Assembly (NCBI RefSeq): GCF_000346465.2
Contig: NC_034009.1
Coordinates: 33,521,251 to 33,585,250, forward strand
Direction: 5' to 3'
Length of the DNA: 64,000 nucleotides
Source of the DNA: Prunus persica
Taxonomy: Eukaryota; Streptophyta; Magnoliopsida; Rosales; Rosaceae
This document shows positions 49,579-64,000 of this stretch, piece by piece. The position numbers and the translations under genes are program-made. Numbering within the stretch: position 1 is the first letter of the stretch; each line of letters begins with the position of its first letter. The notes beneath the pieces are model-generated. The model did no database searches. It had not been told where the DNA came from and worked only from the letters and a program-made list of their open reading frames with translations.

Positions 49579-50052
49579 TCAAACCATAACGCTGGATTGT
49601 GGATCAAAATCCAACATGTCCTCTTGGGTAGACGAGGAGGACTTATTAAAGAACTCGATGCAGTCAGCGATGGCCTCGTTATAATGCGAATGAGATGAAT
49701 AATAGGAACTGCATGAAGTCTTTGGGGGCTCAAAGAACCTGTCACAGCTGGTGCTGTTCCTTTGCCTGGGGGTGCTGCTCGTGGCTCCTGAGGAAGATGA
49801 AGAAGACGCGGTAGCTGATCGAGATGGGATAGAAAATAAGAGTCTCATTATTATCTTCCGGAAGCGGTTGAAGAGTTTCATGGCAGACAAGTTCAATTTG
49901 GGAGGTTGATGATGATGATGATCAAATTGGTGGTGGTGATGGAATTGTTGATGATCACCTACTTGTATAATAAAGGAGGAGCTGTGGTCTCTCTCTCTTG
50001 GCTGCATTGTATTCTCTGTTTTCGTCCTCTCCGGGAAATGGAATGCTATCAT
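49579..50052 (-). CDS. Small His/Ser-rich plant protein of unknown function (157 aa)
   Basis: This is a single-exon frame on the minus strand. ATG 50052 gives MIAFHFPERTKTENTMQPRE; an internal ATG (residue 16, MQPRERDHSS) is an alternative start. It has His-rich runs (HHHHQFDHHHHQPP, about residues 38-50), which could bind metal. These are followed by a basic/hydrophobic helix (MKLFNRFRKIIMRLLFSIP), a Ser-rich tract, and a C-terminal block that looks conserved, SCSSYYSSHSHYNEAIADCI then EFFNKSS. I recall short plant proteins with this SYYSS/HYNEAIADCIEFFN ending but no assigned role. It is likely a real gene because the conserved end is in frame and terminates normally. Confidence 0.75.
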   Translation of the reverse strand: MIAFHFPERTKTENTMQPRERDHSSSFIIQVGDHQQFHHHHQFDHHHHQPPKLNLSAMKLFNRFRKIIMRLLFSIPSRSATASSSSSSGATSSTPRQRNSTSCDRFFEPPKTSCSSYYSSHSHYNEAIADCIEFFNKSSSSTQEDMLDFDPQSSVMV

Positions 50053-53000
50053 GGGTGTGTGTGTGTCGTCTATCTTATAAATTTAAAATGGGGGAAGGGT
50101 GTGATTTTCCAGGGCATGACTTTTATTCTATTTGGGAGACTAATTAAAACTCTCAAGGATGTTGGCATTTGTCCATGTGCTCAAATCATTTGCATGGCCT
50201 TCACTTGTCCTCACCCAAAAAAAAGGCTTTCTTAGTTAGTTGAAGAACATTTTCCATATCTAACTTGTTCATGATTCTTTGCAAAAGTCATTAATTGGGT
50301 TCAACACAAAGTATTAGGGTAGTAATTAAGTGAGTAATTGTGAAGTTAATTTTGGAGTTGGATTAAAGATCCAATTATATATGATGGTACGTAAGTGGAT
50401 GCTTAATTGGTTTGGTTGTACTTAACTTATATCCAAAGCCTAAGATAGAGCTAGCTAATGTGAAATTATGAGAAACCCCCAAAATGATTATTTGACCCAT
50501 GGAGATGGAGATTGGTCATTAGTCAGAGAAATGCCAAAAATTACCATTCATTTTTCTGGCAGCCTTAGGTACCCTGCTTGGCTGAGGAAAGCTTAACCTA
50601 ATGATTGCCCTTTGCATTAGTCAATTCAACACAACCAAAACTGAAGATGCGAATCAATATATATATATATATATATATATACAGATAGCTCAAGTTCATA
50701 TCGAGGTGGTCCATACATACCCTATCATCAACTCAAGTATTTCTCTAGAAATTAATATAATGTAACTCACTCTCCCCCGTTAAATTTATAACATCGCATC
50801 TCGACAGTAGCAATACAAAATGGTCCTGGAAAACTTGAAAGAAGCCAAGTCATTTGTTTATGGTAAAACAAAAATGGGTACTAGAAAAAGATGATGAGCT
50901 TGTGAAGAGATTTAGACGATCTTAATTATTTATTTATATTAATATCAAAAGTGGAGGGTCAGTCAGGCATGTTCTAATGATTTTTGTAGGACATCATAAT
51001 TGTGTCTTGGTACTTTCTTCCTTAAAGTAAAGAAAATGTATTAATCATGAGGTAAGCACCTGTCTCAACAACTTATTAACCAGACTTCACTAGACTAGGT
51101 GAAGTCATCCCATCCCATGTTTAACAAAAATCAGTTCCAAATTCTCTGTCATAATTGTGCTCTTCATTGTTAAAGAAAACAAATTGCAAGATGGAAATGT
51201 TTTCTTCTTTTTTGGGCCCAGCCTGGTCATAAATAAGTCATTTCTTTATTGACCACCTTAATTGCTTATGATGTGATTCTCCTTTTTTTCTTCTTTATTG
51301 GATGTTCATTCATACCTTGCAACCAAATCATCATATTTTGTGATTTCTTGTTCATGAACAGAACCTTTTTCTTCTTCTTTTTCTTCTTCTTCTGGGACTC
51401 ATAATAATACCTTCAACCTCTGATGGATTGATGGAATTTCTGAATCTCTATTTTATTTTTAAGGTTAATTTCAATTTAGTATTCTGAATTCTCACTCTTA
51501 AGGCATGTTTGTTTATACACTCTTAAATTTAACAATCATGTATGTACCTTAATTTTTTTAATTTTTTGCAATATAATTATGATGTTAACATCATTGTCAA
51601 AATTTACGTTAATTGCCTATGTGACATACATGTGTTCCTCCTGTTCACTTCTTTCAATGTCAATTGAAGCGTATTTTTGGACAATTGGTGGTGTCTTCCC
51701 ACCCAAACTTGCAGAAAATGTGTTATAGTTTCTTAATAACAATACTAGCAGATAAAAAGGGAATGGCCTTTGGGCCTGACCCAATCAAAGGATCAAAATT
51801 AATTATGCGATCCAGTCGATGTGGCACGGAAGAAGTTAAGTTAATGACTTGACAGGTTCGGCCCCAATCAATGGGCTCACATTGACAAAGGAAACCTACT
51901 TACATCTCACGTGGACTTCATCATCAATGAGTGGTTTTTTGGTCGTACATCGATGGACATGGAGTGTAATGGCTGGCTAGTATAAAAGACAAATAACCAG
52001 TTGGGGTGTGTGTGTGTCTAAGTGTCTTGTCTATAATTCGAAAGTTACGTTAAACTAATTATAAGTAGAAGTGCAGAGCGACCTCCATTTGTCAATGCAT
52101 GCTTTGCTAGCCTAACTAGCTACTGTTTAATTTAATTTAATTTATCAATTTAGTTACCAGACAGAGAGAGCGCCCGCCCCACGCTAGGATTCTTGTTTGT
52201 GTAATAAGCCTCAATAAGATTCTTGTTAGTAAGTTTAAGTAAGATTAGTTGCGCTGTCAAAGCTAGCAGGAGCCTTAATTAGAATTTTACACTAGAGCAT
52301 GGGCCACTGGCTGACCTGCACTACGCTTCTATTAGCATGTTTTTACGTGCAAGATTGTCAGTAATCTCAACGGGGATTATGTATTAAACATGATTTTTGG
52401 AAAACCTAGCTGCTTCTTCCTTTCCCTCTCTACTTATTTACACTATCTTCCATAACTAGTGCAATAATCCATCACTACGCTGAATCCCTGATGCAATAAA
52501 TTAAACTGTTAGGGTTTTTTTCACAGTATTCTGACACTAGAAACAATGACGCATGTGCACGCAATTATATATCATCTGTCAACTTGGTGAGTTTTTTTTC
52601 TTTTCTTCGGGTTCTAAGGTCATAATGTACTCGCAGTAATTCGGAGATTATCTCACGTGGCCCCTGTTAATCTTGGCTTAGTGGGGGCACAAATCTGTGC
52701 TTATAGAGATAGATAACCGCCTAAGAATCTAACTAGTTTATTGTTTCACTTTCTAGCTGCTGAATTATTATGAAGAAAAATGACAAACAAATTGTATGAA
52801 AGAGGAAATCTCTCTACGTACGCTTGCCTCTGATCTGCAGCTAGCTAGGCTAGCTTGCCTAAATATTGGTTGTGGGGCTTGTGGCACTGGCTTTCATATG
52901 CTTGAATATGACCTCTCATCAAAACATGACTTAAGGAGACCCACCATGAATGATGAAATAAAGAGTTATAAGTTTAGACAGTGAAAGGCGTCCACTGAAG

Positions 53001-53450
53001 ATGATGACAGATCAATGCCTGCCTCTTAAAACTTGCAGTTGCTTTGTCTCTTACTCTACTTCTACTGGATACATATATATACCGTCTTCATCGGTCACAT
53101 GAATGTTCATCGTTTTCATCACTGGTCTGAAAGAAGATTAAAAAGAAGAAGACAGACAGCTTCCGGACACTCATTTTTAATTAAATTATAGCTTGCCCAA
53201 ATGATAAAACAGTTTAATATTAATTTAACAAAAACACTTGCAGTCGAGTAGTTGAACTAAACCCATTAAACAAACATAGAAGAAACACAACAAAAAAAAA
53301 AAAAAAAGTAGGCCTCACTAGCATTACCATGTGAAAATGATAGAGAATATCATCTATATACACCAACACATAAATCAACCCGAAAATTAGACAAGTCAGT
53401 TAACATAATGAAGAGGAACGCCAAATAGGGTTTAAAAACGACGACGTTAA
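50053..53450. other. 3.4-kb intergenic region without recognised gene
   Basis: AT-rich, with an (AT)n tract at about 50659-50681 and ordinary promoter-like sequence. Two 62-codon open frames (51664-51852 and 52796-52984) lack any domain or codon pattern and are treated as chance. I see no transposon ends. Confidence 0.5.
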
Positions 53451-55401
53451 TCACGACTCTAGAGCCTTGTAAATGACTACGAAGCATGGGAGGATGGCCC
53501 TCGGATTATAAACCACCAGCTCCTCGAGATTTGAATATATTCCGACGAATCCGGCTACAGAATCGTAGGAGCCAGGAGCCGACAAGGACGACAACGCATC
53601 CTCCTCCGTCGGCGCATCGTCCGCAATGCGCCTAACCCTGCCAGCAATGACACGGCACACCAACATGGCCCTACGCCCGTCCATACAGCTCAAGGAGTCG
53701 TGGGCCCTACCGCTGCTGGCAGTGGTCCGCACTCCCTTGCCCCCTTCCCCTCCTGCTTTGCCTTGGAAGCCATGCCTGATGATCGTGCACACTCCGCAGC
53801 CAGGTACGGAGCCGCACAAGCTGGATGAGCCACGTGCGCCGAGCGTGCACGAGATGCTGGCGCAGTGGAACCGCAACAGCTCGTTCCCGTCCGCTGCGCA
53901 CCTGGGGTTCTTTCGTGTGGTGCCCAGCGCACGGTTCTTCACGGCATCCCGGCAGTCCTCGAACCGTTGGATGGTGCGCTGAGTGTTGTGAACCTTTAGT
54001 ATCCGTTCGATCTTGCAGATGGGAATGTCTTTCTTCTGCCAGCTTGATTTGAATATTATCTCCACAATGTTTCGGCCGGAATCTTCAACTCCCAGCTCCG
54101 ATACTGCGCGAATACAAAATTAAGATAATATTACTTTTTAATCTACCTTTATTTTCTTATAAATTATAATGGAATCTTTGTTTAATTAAAACTAATTTAT
54201 AGAATTTTGTAAAAGACCCAATTAATGAAAATATAGGTAGCGTCAGGATGGTTGAGTTTTAACGTCAGAAAAGTGGGGCAGTCTTTCTTCCCGAATTAAG
54301 ACAGGCCACCTTACATATCAGAGTGTCATTTATTCGGTCATGCATGGACAGCTGTAGGTTTGTACTCATGAAGTTGACTACCATTATGAGGTGCAATCAA
54401 TCGTTATGGTAAATTTACAAATCTATCAATTGTTTTTATATCAAAATTGTTGGAGCTAAGTATTCAGACCTATAAAAAGATTTTAAGCTATAAACTCTAT
54501 TGAAAACGTTTTAGGCCTCATTTTATAACTATTTTAATTTTAATTTTTTTTAAATTTTAATTTTTGGTGTTAGAATATGGAGAAAAATGAGAGTAAAAAT
54601 AAGAGTAATGATGAAATTGAGAGATAGGATGAGATCATGAGAAGGAGGAGTAAAAAAAGTGAAAACAATTTCAAATAGATTTTAGTTTTTAGTTTTTGTT
54701 TTTGTTTTCACTTTTGTTACACCTTCCTCTCATCCTCTCCTCTCATCTTCCCTCTGATTTTCACTTTCATTCTCCCTTTTTTTCCTTTATACTATAGCGC
54801 AAAAAAATAAAAAATAAAAAATAAAAACTAAACGGCCCTTAGCTATTAACAAAAATGTCTAATGGTATAATAGAAATTTGGTAATGATGAAACAGTAAAA
54901 GAAATATAAAGAAAATTCAGCATCATGAAATGAATAATAAAAAGATTATTATTAAGAGGTAGCATAGCATATATATTAATTAGCATGTATGGTATACAGT
55001 AGTTACCAGCATGGCGAATTGCTTGGTGATGTTCCAAACTATCCATCTTGGGGAAGATCTCTCCGCACTGAGAGCAAACACAAACACTAGACCTCGGAAT
55101 TGGGTACCTGAATATTTATAAATTTACTTCTCCATATTAATTTCTAGATATATAAATTGGGTACCTGAAATGTAACGAGCATATTATATGTTGGAGATAA
55201 ATAAAATTAAAAATGTATACCTGCTAGGGTCAACGATCATGTGGCACTCATAACAGCCAGAGAGCTTCCTGAATTGCATTCCTCTGGAGGAGGAGGAGGC
55301 GGACGTAGTATTATAAGCAGCACCAGTCCCAGTAGCGTTGGATCTAGAGGAGGAAGACCGAGTTGATGACCGAGTCACATGTTTCCGACCCAGTAACCCA
55401 G
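53451..55401 (-). CDS. C2H2 zinc-finger protein with ART/PARP-like C-terminal domain, 5' end lost in assembly gap
   Basis: The visible minus-strand exons are (gap)-55221, 55107-55007 and 54103-53451, joined in phase. The first visible exon reads HVTRSSTRSSSSRSNATGTG, then a Ser-rich stretch and RKLSGCYECHMIVDPSR. The second carries one C2H2-type finger, CSQCGEIFPKMDSLEHHQAI then RH. The last exon is a single domain: VSELGVEDSGRNIVEIIFKS, IERILKVHNTQRTIQRFEDC, CAADGNELLRFHCASISCTL, CGVCTIIRHGFQ, GVRTTASSGRAHDS, AMLVCRVIAGRV, VYNPRAILPCFVVIYK. This architecture matches a plant family of C2H2 proteins of unknown role. The LLRFHC…SGRAHDS…LPCFVV layout recalls ADP-ribosyltransferase folds, which is inference. 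The start codon and N-terminus are missing because of the N block at 55402-55501. Confidence 0.85.
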
Positions 55402-55501
55402 NNNNNNNNNNNNNNNNNNNNNNNNNNNNNNNNNNNNNNNNNNNNNNNNNNNNNNNNNNNNNNNNNNNNNNNNNNNNNNNNNNNNNNNNNNNNNNNNNNN
55501 N
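55402..55501. other. Assembly gap (100 N)
   Basis: Exactly 100 N, the conventional placeholder for a gap of unknown size. It falls in the 5' part of the zinc-finger gene. The sequence just beyond (55502-55700) looks like leader or promoter DNA, so the start codon is probably inside the gap. Confidence 0.95.
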
Positions 55502-57381
55502 GGTACAAAAGTAAGCAGAGCCATAAAAAAGCAGATCGCCAACAGAAACTAAAGCAGAGATATAATAGAATTGAGGAAGAAGCTCTCTGTCTCTGCTGCT
55601 CTTTTCATACAAATAAATAAATATTTGAAGTTTGAGATGGTTTTGTTTGTGAAGTGGAGAGAGATGGATTCGAGATGTGGGTAGATAACTAATAATAAGC
55701 AAAGGCAAAGCGGGAGGTCGTCCAGTGTGGTGGGTCTACTTCATTATTTTATTGCTTTTTTGGGTAATAAATTAATACTTTTCTATTTTGTTTTGGGTTA
55801 GCAAGCATAGCTACTGTGTTTGTCTTATGTACAAGTTTGATTTGAGTCATATATAGAAGAGGGTTGACCTTTCGATTGACTGGGTTGAATCACAGAGCAG
55901 GTACACATGGATTGAACGGTTGATTGAGTGGTGTGTGATGTGAGTGGGGTGGCCCACAAGATGCAGGGGAAGGATAAAATAACACGTAACATGTTGTGTG
56001 CGAGTGCGATTTGGTTAGACGGCTTGTCGTGGTTGTGGAGATGATATGTGCTTGTATTGTATGCTGCTGCTGATGCGTGTGTTATTGGAGCTATTCTCTT
56101 GTGCTTTCTTGGGCCTTTGTTTATTCTCCTTCTTGAGTGAACAAGTTCCTTTTGCACTGAAAAGTCAGAAAGTCCTGCAATTGAAAGTTGAAAGAGAAAG
56201 AAAAAAGAAGAAGAAACATGTCAAGAATTTTCTACTACATGGGTAGAAAATCGGGGAAGCAAGCCAAGCAAGCATCAAAAAGGAAAAGCGCATTGCATGA
56301 ATCATGATTCATGACAGAGGGGCAGTGGAAATATTGTCCCTAAAGCTGCGGTGAATATTTCCGTTATTAAGTGTGCAAAATGATGATGGAATCGAAAAGG
56401 AAAAGTGCATAAGCCAAAGAGAAGCGGAGAAAGAATAGGAAGTGTCCAATTTTTATTCCACCGTCAATGTTTCCCACTGTCATGCATATGTAACATGAAT
56501 GAATATATGAATATGACTCATATGAAATTAACAATAATCCTTGTATTATCTAAAATTCTTTGATTCATTGAAACACCATGAAAATTGCAATGCAAAGTGG
56601 GCTGGCTGCTCTGTCTCTATAATCATTGATATATGTGTGCCTGCCAGCCAGCTTAGCTTAGCTTACTGGCCTTAGAAAGAAAGAACCCTGTGTCACTAGA
56701 CTAGTCAATATCATCAATACAAGCCGATTCATTTCATTCGTGTCGCATGCAGCTCGTCCTCTACTCCTGCCTACTTTACCAATTAAGATTCCTATCTATC
56801 TCTCTATCTATCTCTTTTATATATATATATGATGAAGATGATAAATAATGATACACATCTTTATATTATATGGATTATCAATTCTCACATGCATTGCAAT
56901 TTGCATATATCTATCTATCCCATGGAAAGATTGATTCATTTCTAAGTGTCATCAATCATAAGTCATATTCACATTGCAAACCCTCATTTTGTAATTCACT
57001 ATATATTTCAAATAATTAATTAATTAGTAGAAAATCTGGGAGTGGTTGGTTTTGGCCAACCAACCAACCACTGCCTTAAGATAGATAAGCAGTGGAAGGA
57101 AGCGGTGTCTCATCTCCATGTCGGTTCTCAAGTTCCAACTCACTCAGCTCAGGGCTGCATCTGCATCATCCAATTAATCCATCATGGTATGGAAATTGGA
57201 ATCCAACTCTCTCCTAACTCCACAAACATTAAACAACTAACACATTATTAAAAGTACCAGCATCGTTGGAGCGACCTATGAGTACGTACATTGTTCACTT
57301 CTTCTTTCAAACTAAGAGCACATTAATATTGCGGGCGTTCATCAGAAAAACAAAATGAAGAGAGAATATTGCTAGCCTTCG
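55502..57381. other. Intergenic DNA upstream of the zinc-finger gene
   Basis: This contains the likely promoter and leader of the gapped gene. No coding region was recognised. Short AT repeats lie near 56816-56830 and GATA/TCTATC runs near 56790-56815. Confidence 0.45.
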
Positions 57382-57500
57382 CCAATAAGGTATTAGCTCA
57401 GTTGGTTTAACTTTTTGGTCTCAAATTCTGTAGGTAGAAGTTTGAAACCCCCAAGCATCCAAGAATGTTCGTGTAAACCCTCTCCCCAAAACCCAAAAAA
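57382..57500 (+). repeat. Candidate tRNA-derived SINE fragment
   Basis: An A-box-like TAGCTCAGTTGG (57394-57405) and a B-box-like GTTTGAAAC (57440-57448) lie about 35 bp apart, the spacing of a tRNA-type Pol III promoter. The sequence does not fold into a tRNA cloverleaf with an acceptor stem, so a decayed SINE head is more likely than a tRNA gene. The 3' end is not defined. Confidence 0.4.
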
Positions 57501-58473
57501 ACATAATTGAGGTATTTGTTATTCAAGGACAGAAACTTGGGCATGGTTGATGAAGCCCTCTCTCCTCCTCCTCCTCCTCCTCCTCCTCCTTAGTTGTTAC
57601 ATATCGCATATCCAGACTACAAGAGATTAATTGGAGGACAAGACAAGAGATTCTGATTATTACAAAGAAAATGCTCATCGGGCTCATCGGCTCTGTCAAC
57701 GCCTCTTTTACAAGGAGGAGAGAGTGCGAGTTTGCATCATCATAATTCATGTGGTAAAATATCTCAATCCAAAGGACCGTAAGTATAACCATACAATCAT
57801 AATCCAATTCAATCATACACCAGACAAGACAATAAAATATCTATTATCCTCATCTTTTCAGATTTTTCGTTTGGCACTTCACCAAACAAACATGGCAGGA
57901 GAGTGGTACCTCCTCTGTGCAGTTAGAAAAGGGGGTTCATCAAATCCTGCCCATCAATCAAACCCGTCATGTGCAAATATGAAGCAAACTTCTTTTTAAT
58001 TCAGAGTTAAAACACCCATGCATTTCTGGTGTGAAAACTAAAAATCATAATGGCAGAGACAAAAGTTACATAAACCCTGGAAGCACAAAAGTTCATCAAA
58101 AAGAAAGAAAAATTGATACTATGAGAGACCATTGTACATTTAGATTCCGTCGCCCAGAGACAAATTTTAACAAAATTGGGATAAGTGCAAGCACACATAG
58201 GGCATAATGTACTCAACTAGCAACAATATGGAAGGGCCTGGAAACTCTCATTCACGGAAACTCACTGGTAAACAAACATCACCTCTTCACAGACAAAGGA
58301 CCTCCCATCATTTGTCAGCATGTCATGACTCAGCCGGGATTCCATTATTAGATCACATTGAAGCCCTCTAAATTTTGCCAAAACTGCAAAGTAGAACACC
58401 AGTAAATATCAAAGATGCCAAAACAAACATGGAATAAACATAGTAACGAATGAAGCATACCTTCGTGGTTATA
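57501..58473. other. ABCE2 3' flank
   Basis: This includes a (TCC)n/(GGA)n microsatellite at about 57561-57592 and the likely 3' UTR of ABCE2 (58000-58473). No other gene was seen. Confidence 0.5.
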
Positions 58474-63295
<4,822 letters not shown>

Positions 63296-63298
63296 CTC

Positions 63299-63959
63299 CT
63301 AATCTTCTTCTATCCACAGTAAATCGACCGATCAAATTAAGCAAAGGATTAAATGCACACTGACATTACAAGAGATAAGAGACATCTGCTCTCTTACTTT
63401 GTCTATATTAGGTAATAGTACATGTAATCAGTAAACCATCAAATTACATATAACAAGAGATTAGAGACATCTACTCTCTTTCTTTGTCTACATATAAACC
63501 CCCAATTACAAATATGCAGACATTACTAAATTACATATAATCAGTAAATAGTAAATCATCATAGTACCACTCATGAACACTCAATACAAACCAATTGCCA
63601 ATAATAATTCCCAATTGAAAATAAACAGAAGTAGCAGCAGCGTACCCTAATTGAATTTTTCACTCCAAATAATCACTGAACCCCAGATCGAATTTAAACC
63701 CCAATTAATCAGCTAAGCCCCAATTCAATTTTCTCAAAACCCTAATTTAAACCGAAATCCCAATTGAATTTCAAACTAAAGTCTAATTCATTTTTTAGTA
63801 TAGCTAAACCCTAAATTAGGCTATGAATCCTTTGAATTTAACTTAGAATACATAAACTCCCTAATTAAAACCGAAGCCCCCAAAATAATTTTCTAAAAAA
63901 CCCTAAGTTAAAATTCACAGAACAAACCCTAAAATTAGATAAAATTGGCAAGCACATAC
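63299..63959 (-). other. ABCE2: 5' UTR intron of ABCE2
   Basis: On the minus strand a donor CATTCG|GTATGTG at 63959 and an acceptor GATTAG at 63299, three bases before the ATG at 63295, define a 661-bp leader intron. The upstream leader exon runs from 63960 toward and perhaps past the window end. Confidence 0.65.
63737..63932. promoter_or_regulatory. Cluster of four telo-box motifs
   Basis: AAACCCTAA occurs exactly at 63737-63745, 63806-63814, 63898-63906 and 63924-63932. Telo-boxes are known near the starts of plant ribosome-biogenesis and translation genes, fitting ABCE2. All four lie in the leader intron and share the same orientation. Confidence 0.7.
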
Positions 63960-64000
63960 CGAATGTAGTTGGATGAAGCACTGGAAATTGACAACGCCGC

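Noticed and set aside
53626..53982. 118-codon plus-strand frame
   Set aside because: It is the antisense shadow of the GC-rich last exon of the zinc-finger gene.
57382..57470. Possible tRNA gene
   Set aside because: A- and B-box-like motifs are present, but no acceptor stem or anticodon arm can be paired, so a SINE remnant is preferred.

Overview
The window is nuclear DNA of a flowering plant. Every complete gene has short exons with GT-AG introns, AT-rich introns and plant-type products: alkaline/neutral invertase, plastid-type hexokinase, GASA/snakin peptides, a WEB-family protein, ABCE2/RLI and the AP-2 sigma adaptin. Protein style, intron sizes and transposon types suggest a eudicot, most likely Rosaceae and Prunus-like. 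That placement is from memory of similar sequences and was not tested. One 100-base N block (55402-55501) shows this is an assembled scaffold.

Layout, 1-23 kb: an uncharacterised basic/coiled protein (-, 44-1649); a Lys/Glu-rich nuclear-type protein (-, 3198-5356); a small membrane protein (+, 6478-6888); an unprocessed pseudogene of the rRNA-processing WD40 protein UTP7/WDR46 (-, 7451-11053); a coiled-coil protein (-, 12293-14129); a Harbinger-like MITE (14432-14907); a cytosolic-type invertase (+, 16423-18377); then a broken copy of an F-box gene split by a 3,065-bp LTR element (19704-22768) and followed by a hAT-like MITE (22917-23491).

Layout, 23-46 kb: the intact F-box gene (+, about 23916-26073); two GASA peptide genes in tandem (+, 29189-29674 and 31013-31510); a 13-exon Gln-rich protein of unknown function (+, 34323-38669); AP-2 sigma (-, 39991-41855); and plastid-type hexokinase (-, 42889-45482).

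Layout, 46-64 kb: a WEB-family protein (+, 47535-48684); a small His/Ser-rich protein (-, 49579-50052); a C2H2 zinc-finger protein whose 5' end is lost in the N gap (-, 53451 to about 55401); and ABCE2/RLI (-, 58474-63295, with a 5' UTR intron up to 63959).

The genes form no operon or cluster. Invertase and hexokinase act in sequence in sugar use, but their closeness looks incidental. The most interesting material is structural: an LTR element whose 1.5-kb LTR has about 435-bp inverted arms; a paralogous empty site that proves its insertion point; a pseudogene with several independent lesions; four telo-box motifs in the ABCE2 leader intron; and a strong G-quadruplex motif in an AP-2 sigma intron. 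No CRISPR, tRNA or rRNA gene was seen.
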